Assembly (NCBI GenBank): GCA_016185525.1
Contig: JACPNK010000006.1
Span: forward strand, 62,001 to 126,000
Direction: 5' to 3'
From: Candidatus Yanofskyibacteriota bacterium
GTDB lineage: Bacteria > Patescibacteria > Paceibacteria > 2-02-FULL-40-12 > IGHO2-12-FULL-4
DNA: 64,000 nucleotides
How positions within the stretch are numbered: position 1 is the stretch's first letter; the number at the start of each line of letters is the position of its first letter. The translations under genes were made by a program, and so were the position numbers. The notes under the pieces were generated by a model. It had not been told where the DNA came from. It did not search any database and worked only from the letters and a program-made list of their open reading frames with translations. Below, one piece after another: positions 48,635 to 56,212 of the stretch.

Positions 48635-50653
48635 CAAACTGATTTTCCAAATCTGGCCTTCGCCGGATGTGAGGTAGAGGGCTTTGTTTCCCAGAGCCAC
48701 GTCTTTAATAGAGTCAAATTGAGTGATTTTGAAAGTTAAAACTAGAGAGCCGGCAATTTTGTCAAAAACTCGGATCCTCTTGTTGCTGAAGTCTGCTAAA
48801 TAAAAATAATTAGAGTCTTTGTTTGTTAATAATTTAGAACCCGTACTAACTTTAAGGTTCAAATTAATCCGGCTTTCTTCCTTGCCTTTGAAATATTTTA
48901 CAACTGTGCTATCGGCTTGGAGTATGTAAATGTTGCCGTCAACAGCGATGCTGATTCCGTTTCCTTCAGTTAGTCCGCCAAGCCAGAGCTGTTTTTGGAC
49001 TCCACCAGTGGTTATGTCCGGATACTTATAAATCGCAGCTTCCGTCAGCAGGTACAGGTTGCCTTCGTAAAGAGATGCATCTTTGGCCGTTTCAGGTTCT
49101 TTTAAGTTGAAGGTTGAATATTTTTTAGATTCAAGATTTAAAATGCCGGTTTGATTGGAGCCGTTATACAGAGAGAGATGTTTATCAGACAGGAAAGCAA
49201 AGGATGCCTCCATGCCAGCGGATGAAGCCAGTTCAACTTGGTTTTCCGGAGTTATTTTATATATTTTTTGGTCTGCGCTTATGGCCATTAACTCTCCACT
49301 GGCAGAAACTGCCAGCTTTTGAAATTTATTCAGAAGGTCATTTACCAAAAGTTCCGGCTGACGGGAACTCACTAGGTCTAGTTTATCAAGGAGAGTATTA
49401 ATTTTGATTTTAATTTCATCAACCGTCTTGTTGGTTTCTTTGATTGAAGACAATGAGTTTAGGGAGAGGGCGAGCAGTTCTCTGGCCGAGCCATTTTCGT
49501 TTTGGGTAATCTTTATCTCCGCCAGTTTAACACTTTCCTTGGCGGTATTGAGGGTGCTTTTGTTGGCGCTGGGTATTAATGAAGAAAGTTTGAAGAGGCC
49601 AAATGTCAGAAAAACAACAAAAGTGATGATTGACCCTGTTTTTAATAATTTTGCCGTTTGTGTATTGTTCGGCAGTCTCTGTCTGGATATTTTTTCGCGC
49701 ATTTTACTTAAAATACTTTTTCTCTTTACCATAGACATTTCAGAAGAAATAATTGTTGCCGATTCGTTGTTTGTGTTGACGTTCTGCCGGGACGCTGGAT
49801 TTTTAAGTTCGGCTGTTTCTGCTTCTTGGTTTGAGGCTCCGCCGGCATCGGTCTTAGCCGGGCTAGTGTGAGGTTTTGCGTAGTTGGGTATGGATTCCGG
49901 AGTCTTATTTTCAGCGCCGGTTGCGAGTTTGGGGATAACTATGTCGTACGCGCTTCTAATCGGAATTTCTGACTCTTTGACCTTTTTTATCTCAATATGG
50001 AAACCGCAACAAGGGAAGTTTTTCGTGGATTGGTGTATTGAGGCGAGTTCGGCGACAAAGTTTTCCTGTTCTTTCTGAATCAGGTGAGATTTGATTGCTT
50101 TGTCTCTTGAGGTTATTTGTTTGCTCGGGTAAGTGGCAAAAATCTTATCTCCCTCCTTGATCTTACCGGAGACGATATTAGAGAACTGTCTTTCGTCGGT
50201 GGTTTCTCTGTTAAAAAGATCAACGTTGTTGAGTATGTCTATCATCTCTCCTGATCGAGCCAGCAATATTTTAAATTTGCCGAGTTTTGATATAAAAATA
50301 TTTTCACCGGCAATTGAAACCAACCCCAAATTTATTTTTAAATCTTTGTTTTGAAAAAAATCTTCCAGGACGTCGTTTAGTTTTTTCAGAGTCATTTCAA
50401 ACGCTTTTTTGGGATCTTCGGCAATTGAGCCATTTTCAGAGTAATATTCTCTTTTAGCCAAAGAAGAAATCAGGTTCAATACATATGCCATGTTTTCTGT
50501 TCCGTATTTCAAGTGGCCTACTACGAAAAGGTATCCTAAGTGCTTGTCTTTTTTATCATGCGGTCCGTATTCAAAACTGTCAAAATATACGTTTGACTCA
50601 TCTGTTTTAAAAAGTATTTCTTGAGAATTGGGCCTTAAAGATATTTTTTCCAT
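48629..50653 (-). CDS. PP2C-like domain, membrane helix and beta-propeller protein
   Basis: 674 residues. Residues about 1-235 have a PP2C-phosphatase-like pattern (YLFVVGHLKYGTENMAYVLN; GDKIFATYPSKQI), lacking clear metal-binding Asp residues. A linker and a membrane helix (about 345-362, TGSIITFVVFLTFGLFKL) follow, then a coiled segment and a six-strand-repeat propeller-like C-terminal domain (about 430-674; ISIAVDGNIYILQ, VKYFKGKEES). This layout suggests a membrane sensor with a cytoplasmic pseudo-phosphatase. Convergent with rplL. Confidence 0.65.
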   Translation of the reverse strand: MEKISLRPNSQEILFKTDESNVYFDSFEYGPHDKKDKHLGYLFVVGHLKYGTENMAYVLNLISSLAKREYYSENGSIAEDPKKAFEMTLKKLNDVLEDFFQNKDLKINLGLVSIAGENIFISKLGKFKILLARSGEMIDILNNVDLFNRETTDERQFSNIVSGKIKEGDKIFATYPSKQITSRDKAIKSHLIQKEQENFVAELASIHQSTKNFPCCGFHIEIKKVKESEIPIRSAYDIVIPKLATGAENKTPESIPNYAKPHTSPAKTDAGGASNQEAETAELKNPASRQNVNTNNESATIISSEMSMVKRKSILSKMREKISRQRLPNNTQTAKLLKTGSIITFVVFLTFGLFKLSSLIPSANKSTLNTAKESVKLAEIKITQNENGSARELLALSLNSLSSIKETNKTVDEIKIKINTLLDKLDLVSSRQPELLVNDLLNKFQKLAVSASGELMAISADQKIYKITPENQVELASSAGMEASFAFLSDKHLSLYNGSNQTGILNLESKKYSTFNLKEPETAKDASLYEGNLYLLTEAAIYKYPDITTGGVQKQLWLGGLTEGNGISIAVDGNIYILQADSTVVKYFKGKEESRINLNLKVSTGSKLLTNKDSNYFYLADFSNKRIRVFDKIAGSLVLTFKITQFDSIKDVALGNKALYLTSGEGQIWKISLE

Positions 50654-50756
50654 CTCGTCAAAGGTTAGGTTGAATGTTGATAACTAATGTGATAAAAGAA
50701 ACTTATATTGGGCTATTGAGGTTGTCTCTAGTTAAGTATATTTTTTATTAATCAAC

Positions 50757-50954
50757 ATGTCAAAAAAGGTACTGGAAACACTTTTCAACTCCAGAGCCAG
50801 AGTAAGGCTTCTAAGGTTTTTGTTTCGTAATTATCCGCAAACTTTTACAATCAAAGAACTCGCAAAACATCTTCAGGAAGATAGGCTGATGATTAAAAAA
50901 GAGGTTTCCAGACTGCAACAGATAGACCTGCTGATTAGGGATAAGAAATCATGA
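50757..50954 (+). CDS. Winged-helix half of a split regulator
   Basis: 65 residues: FNSRARVRLLRFLF, then TIKELAKHLQEDRLMIKKEV helix-turn-helix and a short wing. It ends in tandem stops TGA TGA, after which the same frame continues as the 50958 gene. In related genomes as I know them this domain and the next form one protein of about 230 residues, so this is probably a broken or recoded gene. Confidence 0.65.
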   Translation: MSKKVLETLFNSRARVRLLRFLFRNYPQTFTIKELAKHLQEDRLMIKKEVSRLQQIDLLIRDKKS

Positions 50955-50957
50955 TGA

Positions 50958-51476
50958 ATGAAAAAGAAGATGAAAAAAAGAAAACAAAAAACAAAGAATA
51001 AACTTAAACAATCAAGGCTTAAACTAAGGTCAAAGCCCAAGCCCAAGAGAACAAAAAAGCTTGTTGCCCGGAACTCAAGAAACGATGGGCAGCCTAGATA
51101 TACACTCAACAGAGATTTTCAATTTATTCAGGAACTGAAGGACTTGATGTTGAAATCTTCTCCGGCAGAAAAAGAAGAAATAACTGACAGATTGCAAAAG
51201 TTAGGCAAGATTAAATTGGCCATTGTTGCCGGAGTGTTTTTGAACAAAGAGAATCAGGAAAATGTTCCGACCGACATTTTTATTGTCAGTGATGATCTGG
51301 ACCGCAGAAAATTCAGCAAGTTCTTAAAATACCTGGAAGCGGAAACCGGCGGCGAGGTGCGTTTTGTTATAATGGAAAAAGACGAGTTTACTTATCGTCT
51401 CTCAATGTTTGACCGTTTTGTGCGAGTTCTCTTGGAGGGGCCCCACGAAAAGTTAATCAACAGACTGGGACTTTAA
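50958..51476 (+). CDS. Nucleotidyltransferase-like half of a split regulator
   Basis: 172 residues, in frame with the 50757 gene. Begins with a Lys/Arg-rich linker (about 1-45), then YTLNRDFQFIQELKDLMLKS (about 49-68) and LAIVAGVFLNKENQENVPTD IFIVSDD (about 91-117), a pattern of the small nucleotidyltransferase-like domain usually joined to a winged helix. No Shine-Dalgarno, so expression may need readthrough of TGA TGA or reinitiation. Confidence 0.6.
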   Translation: MKKKMKKRKQKTKNKLKQSRLKLRSKPKPKRTKKLVARNSRNDGQPRYTLNRDFQFIQELKDLMLKSSPAEKEEITDRLQKLGKIKLAIVAGVFLNKENQENVPTDIFIVSDDLDRRKFSKFLKYLEAETGGEVRFVIMEKDEFTYRLSMFDRFVRVLLEGPHEKLINRLGL

Positions 51477-51503
51477 ACTGTCAAGACTAGGTTTTGATAG
51501 GAA

Positions 51504-51578
51504 GCGCCCTTAGCTCAGGGGTAGAGCGTTCGATTCACATTCGAAAGGCCGTAGGTTCGAGACCTACAGGGCGCACCA
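51504..51578 (+). tRNA. tRNA-Val (CAC)
   Basis: 75 bases with encoded CCA. Acceptor GCGCCCT/AGGGCGC, anticodon loop TTCACAT between TTCGA and TCGAA, T-arm GTAGG-TTCGAGA-CCTAC. Confidence 0.95.
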
Positions 51579-51621
51579 AAACGAGAAAACCGCTTTGAAG
51601 AAGCGGTTTTCTCGTTTTGGT
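51575..51621 (+). terminator. Terminator overlapping the tRNA-Val 3' end
   Basis: Perfect 21-bp arms starting at the ACCA end of the tRNA (stem includes AAAACGAGAAAACCGCTT), loop TGAAG. Unusually long and includes the CCA. Confidence 0.8.
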
Positions 51622-51703
51622 GGTTGAAATTATTTTACTGAAGTGTCAAAGTTATTAACATCTATATGTTTGACTTCTTTACACAAAGCTATATACTTTA
51701 AGT

Positions 51704-52393
51704 ATGGGTAATAAATATGCACAATTTATCAAAGCACTTAGGATTAAGCGTGGTTTTTCCCAATCTGAACTTGCCATAAAGCTTGGAATGTCTAGACCTT
51801 CATATATAGCAGTAGAGCAGGAAAGGAAAGAACTAACTCTTTCGGAAGCTGAAAAGCTTTCTGAGATTTTTGGCGTTTCGCTCAAAGAAATGGAAAGTGG
51901 TATTTCTGCGAATTATGAAAAATATAAGCAAATGATTCTCGCATATATCAGAAACGCTGGGTCAAAAAAAGACGGGCGTATCACAAAAACAAAACTAGCC
52001 AAGCTTGTATACTTGGCAGATTTTGCGTGGTTCTACGATAATCTTGAAAGTATGAGTGGTATGCAATATAGAAAAATTCAATACGGACCTGTTCCAGATT
52101 CTTATTTTCGTGTAATTGATGAACTTTTTGAAGATGGTCAAATTGAAATCAACCCGACAGAAGACGGGGCTATGCTTATTTCTCAAACAAGAAATGGAGC
52201 AAAAGTTGCTTTGTCTGAAATTAGCAAGGACGAAGAGAAACTTATAAAAAGTATTTCGAAAAAATGGAAAGATAAAAACACTCAAGAAATTGTTACTTTT
52301 ACTCACAACCAACTTCCATACCTTATGGCTAATGACGAAGAGTTTGTTTCCTACGGCTTAATAACTCAAGAAAATCCTGAGGATGTCTACTGA
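51704..52393 (+). CDS. XRE plus Panacea-domain antitoxin
   Basis: 229 residues. N-terminal helix-turn-helix (RGFSQSELAIKLGMSRPSYI, about 18-37) fused to a Panacea/SocA-like domain (TKTKLAKLVYLADFAWFY, about 95-112; YGPVPDSYFRVIDEL, about 126-140). Panacea proteins neutralise diverse toxins. The next gene overlaps by 11 bases, as expected for a toxin partner. Autoregulation by the helix-turn-helix is likely. Confidence 0.82.
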   Translation: MGNKYAQFIKALRIKRGFSQSELAIKLGMSRPSYIAVEQERKELTLSEAEKLSEIFGVSLKEMESGISANYEKYKQMILAYIRNAGSKKDGRITKTKLAKLVYLADFAWFYDNLESMSGMQYRKIQYGPVPDSYFRVIDELFEDGQIEINPTEDGAMLISQTRNGAKVALSEISKDEEKLIKSISKKWKDKNTQEIVTFTHNQLPYLMANDEEFVSYGLITQENPEDVY

Positions 52394-52778
52394 ATATGAG
52401 GTTACCATAGAACCGTTTGCCGAAAGGCATTACATAAAAACCTTTGCTAAAAAATACAAAAAGGCGTGGAATTTTACTTTAAATGTTTTGATGGAAGAAT
52501 TTAAGAAATTTGATGTCTTGTTGCTAAAAACTATCGCCGAGGAAATTACCGATAGAAATGCAGATGTGGTAATTTGCAAAACAGAGTTTAAGATTTCAGG
52601 AACGCAAGAATCAAGACATGGCTCAGGGAATAGATGTATTGTGGCTAAACATAAAAACACAAACAAAGTTTGTGTTTTGCTTGTATATCACAAAAATGAT
52701 CTTGGTGGTGGAAATGAAACCGTAAATTGGAAAAATGTTATAAAGGAAAATTATCCGGAATATGGAAATTTGCTTTAA
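52383..52778 (+). CDS. Putative toxin partner of the Panacea antitoxin
   Basis: 131 residues. IEPFAERHYIKTFAKKYKKA (about 9-28) and CVLLVYHKNDLGGGNETVNW (about 97-116) give a RelE/BECR-like feel with basic residues and a late aromatic/His, but key residues are not certain. Overlaps the antitoxin gene, so the pair is co-translated. Toxicity is inferred from context only. Confidence 0.6.
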   Translation: MSTEYEVTIEPFAERHYIKTFAKKYKKAWNFTLNVLMEEFKKFDVLLLKTIAEEITDRNADVVICKTEFKISGTQESRHGSGNRCIVAKHKNTNKVCVLLVYHKNDLGGGNETVNWKNVIKENYPEYGNLL

Positions 52779-52828
52779 GTATTAGTCCGCCAAAATTCGC
52801 CAAAACAAATTTTTCAGCAGTGTCCACA

Positions 52829-52856
52829 AAAAAAAGACGGCTTTGCCGTCTTTGGG
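52829..52856. terminator. Terminator between convergent 52383 and 52860 genes
   Basis: AAAGACGG / CCGTCTTT stem; A-run on the left side serves the minus strand. Confidence 0.75.
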
Positions 52857-52859
52857 TTT

Positions 52860-53093
52860 CTAGACCTCTTTGTTTTTTAATCTTATGAATCTATCGGATG
52901 TAAGTTCTATTTTTCTCCCGGTAATCAGAGACGCCAAGCACTCTTTTATTTGACTTTCACCAACTTTTGGCAAGAAGTTTTCATTAAACCAATCCAGTAA
53001 GTCGATTGGCTTTGTTCCTTGACCTTCAGCTTTTTTCAAAATTGCCTTTTTTATCTTTTTTTTCAACTTCGGATTTAGAGATTGACTACACAT
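52860..53093 (-). CDS. Small winged-helix-like protein
   Basis: 77 residues. GAAAGGACC precedes the ATG at good distance. Basic N-terminal helix, then IDLLDWFNENFLPKVGESQI and LITGRKIELTSDRFIRLKNK, a helix-strand pattern like a small winged helix. Unknown role. Confidence 0.55.
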   Translation of the reverse strand: MCSQSLNPKLKKKIKKAILKKAEGQGTKPIDLLDWFNENFLPKVGESQIKECLASLITGRKIELTSDRFIRLKNKEV

Positions 53094-53296
53094 TTTATGG
53101 TCCTTTCAAGAACAAATGAACTATAGGCACTTTACCTAATTGCTCATTTTGTTGCAACTTTAGCAGTAAATTTAAAAGCCATCTTTATGATGGTTTTTGG
53201 ACATTTTGTCAAGTTTAAGACTTGGACATGTTCTTGACAAAAAGTTGTTGTTGCGATACTTTGAATACAGTAATTTTAAACTCGTAGGAGCGGTAA

Positions 53297-53707
53297 ATGG
53301 CCAAGGTAAAAGTTCTGAATTGGTATGATAACCCCAAATTAGTTAAAGGTCTCCGAAAGTTTTTTGTTAAACGCAGTGGCAATATGGATTGTAGTTCTTT
53401 TGTAACAATGCGACACGGTCCAAAATGGGCAAATAAACTTAGCCCGGGTGACAGGGTAGCTATATCAATAAGCAATGATCTGCGGAAACCTAACATTATC
53501 GGTTATGCTGAGGTTGGGATTGTTAAGAAGTCAATAATCTATTGGTTAGGCTTTATCGACGAATTTGAGAGAGATTTAGTGGAAAACATTGGCGCTAAAA
53601 CTATGGAAGGAGTTTTAGCAGATATGCAATCTGTGTATGGTAGCCATGTTGGGATTCGTGATGTCATAAGTATAATAGAGTTGATTGGGCCCGAAAAAAG
53701 TAACTAG
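53297..53707 (+). CDS. ASCH-like small protein
   Basis: 136 residues. GTAGGAG lies before the ATG. LSPGDRVAISISNDLRKPNI and IGYAEVGIVKKSIIYW fit the beta-barrel pattern of ASCH/PUA-like RNA-binding domains (GDRV...A.V). The second half is helical (EGVLADMQSVYG). Assignment is tentative. Confidence 0.5.
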   Translation: MAKVKVLNWYDNPKLVKGLRKFFVKRSGNMDCSSFVTMRHGPKWANKLSPGDRVAISISNDLRKPNIIGYAEVGIVKKSIIYWLGFIDEFERDLVENIGAKTMEGVLADMQSVYGSHVGIRDVISIIELIGPEKSN

Positions 53708-53730
53708 CCAGCAATGGCTTTTTTGTTTGT
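53706..53730 (+). terminator. Terminator after the 53297 gene
   Basis: AGCCA / TGGCT stem followed by TTTTTTG. Confidence 0.75.
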
Positions 53731-53749
53731 CTTCTGCGAATGAGGCAGT

Positions 53750-53774
53750 AACATCAAGGCGACGCCTTGATGTT
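53750..53774. repeat. Intergenic palindrome (CAAGG/CCTTG family)
   Basis: AACATCAAGGCG / CGCCTTGATGTT around one A. Confidence 0.75.
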
Positions 53775-53853
53775 GTTATGTCAAACTATTGCAATTTTTG
53801 TGGGAACAATGTAGGCTCTTTTTTAGTTCTCATTATTTAATTTGGGAGAAAAA

Positions 53854-54213
53854 ATGAAACCAGCTTTGCAGGCGCTTCTTATTGCACCCGACTGTTGTGT
53901 GCGGGACCAAATTGTTTGGGGAACCAAAACAGTTACGATTAGAGAGGGACACAGAGATTATAAGCTGGGCAAGGTTATGCTTTGTTGTCACTTAGAACCT
54001 TGGGCTGTAATGGCGGATATCACGGAAGTTCGACATTGTTTGCTCAAAGAAGTAACAAAAGAAGAATGTTTTGATGATGGTTTTTCAAACAGAGTAGAAC
54101 TTCTTCATGACTTACAAAGATTTTACCCTGATCTGACAGCAAACTCACCTGTAACTGTTATAAAGTGGGCTAATGTAACGGGAACATTGGTACCGAAGCG
54201 GAATGCCTGTTGA
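53854..54213 (+). CDS. ASCH-domain-like protein
   Basis: 119 residues from the ATG at 53854 (GGGAG upstream; an in-frame TTG lies 4 codons earlier). KTVTIREGHRDYKLGKVMLC (about 25-44) and WAVMADITEVRHCLLKEVTK (about 49-68) fit the ASCH pattern (T-x-R-x-x, G-k-v, V..V), a domain thought to bind RNA or modified nucleotides. Similar in kind to its neighbour at 53297 though not obviously paralogous. Confidence 0.55.
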   Translation: MKPALQALLIAPDCCVRDQIVWGTKTVTIREGHRDYKLGKVMLCCHLEPWAVMADITEVRHCLLKEVTKEECFDDGFSNRVELLHDLQRFYPDLTANSPVTVIKWANVTGTLVPKRNAC

Positions 54214-54322
54214 TAAGTTGTGGCTTTCTAGGAAACTTTTGAGAGCAGAAACTCAAATCGCTAATAAAATGGCGATTTTTTTGTGGTCACAATAACCAAA
54301 ATCAAAAAAGTGGTTATAAACA

Positions 54323-54352
54323 TTGCAGAGTGGTAACAATGTAGCATATAAT
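54323..54352 (+). promoter_or_regulatory. Promoter of the division/wall cluster
   Basis: TTGCAG (54323-54328), 18-base spacer, TATAAT (54347-54352). Transcription would begin about 54359, right at the repeats below. Confidence 0.7.
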
Positions 54353-54360
54353 GTAGCTAT

Positions 54361-54390
54361 AGTGGTTAATTGTGGATAGAAGTGTTAATA
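54361..54390 (+). promoter_or_regulatory. Candidate MraZ boxes
   Basis: Three 10-bp direct repeats AGTGGTTAAT, TGTGGATAGA, AGTGTTAATA with GTGG/GTGT in register. MraZ is known to bind such 10-bp-spaced repeats upstream of its own gene. Confidence 0.65.
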
Positions 54391-54417
54391 ACCAGCCTTA
54401 AAAGTTTATAACCCAAA

Positions 54418-54852
54418 ATGCTTGTCGGTGAATATACACATACAATTGATGCGAAAAAGAGGCTGGCGATACCTTCAAAATTAAGGAAGGAGATTGGGGA
54501 TAGGGCGGTTTTGACCAGAGGTTTGGACGGCTGTTTATTTTTGTTCTCTATGAAAGAATGGGAAATTTTTGCAGAGAAGATTGGTCAACTGTCTTTTGTG
54601 CAAAGAGATACCAGAGAATTTAAAAGAATATTTTTATCAGGCGCTTCGGAAGTTGAGACGGACCAGTTGGGCAGAATCTTGATTCCGGACTACTTAAAAA
54701 ATTATGCCCAGCTTGGAAAAAAAATTGTGATTGCCGGATTATTTAACCGTTTGGAAATTTGGGATTTTGAAAAGTGGGAAGCGCACAAGAAAGGGCTTGA
54801 AAATCAGGCAGATAAAATTGCCGAGAAGATGGGGGAGATGGGGATTATTTAG
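54418..54852 (+). CDS. mraZ: MraZ transcriptional regulator
   Basis: 144 residues. Two AbrB-like repeats: YTHTIDAKKRLAIPSKLRKE (about 6-25) and VETDQLGRILIPDYLKNYA (about 79-97). Controls the division and cell-wall gene cluster that follows. Candidate binding repeats lie directly upstream. Gap to rsmH is filled by an AT-rich inverted repeat. Confidence 0.95.
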   Translation: MLVGEYTHTIDAKKRLAIPSKLRKEIGDRAVLTRGLDGCLFLFSMKEWEIFAEKIGQLSFVQRDTREFKRIFLSGASEVETDQLGRILIPDYLKNYAQLGKKIVIAGLFNRLEIWDFEKWEAHKKGLENQADKIAEKMGEMGII

Positions 54853-54980
54853 AATTTAAAATCCAAAGCTCAAATGACTAATGACAAATCAATGTCAAAA
54901 TCCAAAATCCAAATTAAATTATTTTTTTGAGCTTTGCCATTGGTCATTGAATTGTCATTTGGATTTTGTCATTAAGATTT
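54853..54980. repeat. AT-rich inverted repeat between mraZ and rsmH
   Basis: Left words such as TCAAATGACTAATGACAAAT and right words such as CATTGGTCATTGAATTGTCA fold together imperfectly, with GAGCTTTG / CAAAGCTC nearer the ends. Same type as the groES-linked repeats. Confidence 0.6.
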
Positions 54981-55868
54981 ATGGTTCATATCCCTGTTCT
55001 TTTAGATGAAGTTCTTGAATATCTTGACCCGAAACCCGGGCAGAAGTTTATTGACGCTACGATTGACGGCGGCGGGCACAGCGCGGCAATTCTGGGAAAG
55101 ATTGGACCAAACGGAAAGGTTCTTGGTATTGAGATAACTCCAGAGCTATTCTCTGCCGCTAAATTAAAAATTGAAAATGAAAAATTAAAAAATTTAGTTG
55201 TTGTCAATGACAGTTATGTAAATTTAAAAAAGATAGCTGAAGAAAATAATTTTACTGGAGCGGATGGAATTTTGTTTGATTTGGGCATGTCGTCCTGGCA
55301 CTTGGATCAAAGCGGCAGAGGCTTCAGTTTTCAAAAAGACGAGATTCTGGATATGAGATTTAATAGCGAGACAGAGTTTTCTGCCTTAGAAATTGTAAAT
55401 ACTTTTTCAGAAAACGACTTAAAACAGATAATCAGCGAATATGGCGAAGAAAGGTTTGCCGAGAGCATCGCTAAAAAAATCGTAGAAGCCAGAAAAATAA
55501 AAATAATAAAAACAACGCTTGAGTTGGTGGAAATCATTAAAAATTCAGTGCCGGTCTGGTATACCAACAAAAGAATCAATCCGGCAACCAAAACTTTTCA
55601 GGCTCTAAGAATAAGGGTAAACCAAGAATTGGAAAATATTGCGAAAGGTTTGGATGGCGCTTTGGAAATATTAAAAAAAGACGGCCGAGCGGCAGTAATT
55701 TCTTTCCATGCTTTGGAAGACAGAGTCGTTAAAAATAAATTTAAAGATTTTAAAAACAAAGGACTTGTGGAAATTTTAACTAAAAAGGCTGTGGCGCCTG
55801 AATATCCGGATGTTAAGTCCAACCCAAGAGCTAGAAGCGCAAAGTTGAGGGTTTTTAAAAAAATATGA
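54981..55868 (+). CDS. rsmH: 16S rRNA (cytosine-N4)-methyltransferase RsmH
   Basis: 295 residues from the ATG at 54981. Methylates C1402 of 16S rRNA. HIPVLLDEVLEYL start, SAM-binding DATIDGGGHSAAIL (about 23-36), DGILFDLGMSSWHLD (about 95-109, with GRGFSF), and RINPATKTFQALRIRVNQEL. Standard second gene of the mraZ cluster; the end overlaps the next ATG by 4 bases. Confidence 0.96.
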   Translation: MVHIPVLLDEVLEYLDPKPGQKFIDATIDGGGHSAAILGKIGPNGKVLGIEITPELFSAAKLKIENEKLKNLVVVNDSYVNLKKIAEENNFTGADGILFDLGMSSWHLDQSGRGFSFQKDEILDMRFNSETEFSALEIVNTFSENDLKQIISEYGEERFAESIAKKIVEARKIKIIKTTLELVEIIKNSVPVWYTNKRINPATKTFQALRIRVNQELENIAKGLDGALEILKKDGRAAVISFHALEDRVVKNKFKDFKNKGLVEILTKKAVAPEYPDVKSNPRARSAKLRVFKKI

Positions 55869-56212
55869 CAAACAGGCAAAAATTGCATATAAAAGAATTG
55901 GACGGCGGTTTTGTGTTAAACGGATGTGTTTTGTTGAACTTGGCTTTGTTGTCTTTGTTGGCGGTTCTTGTTGTTTGGTATGCTTTTTGGGCTAACTTTT
56001 TGGCTTCGCGTCAATACAAAACAAGCCAGTTTGAAATTAAGCTTTCGGGTATAACCCGTAAAAACAATGAACTGGTCGCCGAAAAATCAGAAGCAGTCAA
56101 GTTGAGCTCCCTCTTAATTTTTAGCAGTCAGTCGGGTTTGATTGAGCAAAAAAATACGGAATACGTTTTTGACAGAAGAGATGTGGCTCAAATTGAAAAA
56201 TCTTTGCGCTAA
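55865..56212 (+). CDS. ftsL: FtsL-like division protein
   Basis: 115 residues. A membrane helix (about 20-42, CVLLNLALLSLLAVLVVWYA) and a coiled-coil-like extracytoplasmic part. Position between rsmH and ftsI, size and topology are those of FtsL, whose sequence is poorly conserved. Overlaps both neighbours (ATGA, TAATG). Confidence 0.75.
   Translation: MTNRQKLHIKELDGGFVLNGCVLLNLALLSLLAVLVVWYAFWANFLASRQYKTSQFEIKLSGITRKNNELVAEKSEAVKLSSLLIFSSQSGLIEQKNTEYVFDRRDVAQIEKSLR

Noticed and set aside
50952..50957. Tandem in-frame TGA codons as a sign that UGA is recoded in this organism
   Set aside because: Other genes end in TGA in normal context (for example MoxR at 1921-1923 and the XRE gene at 29508-29510), so the standard bacterial code applies.
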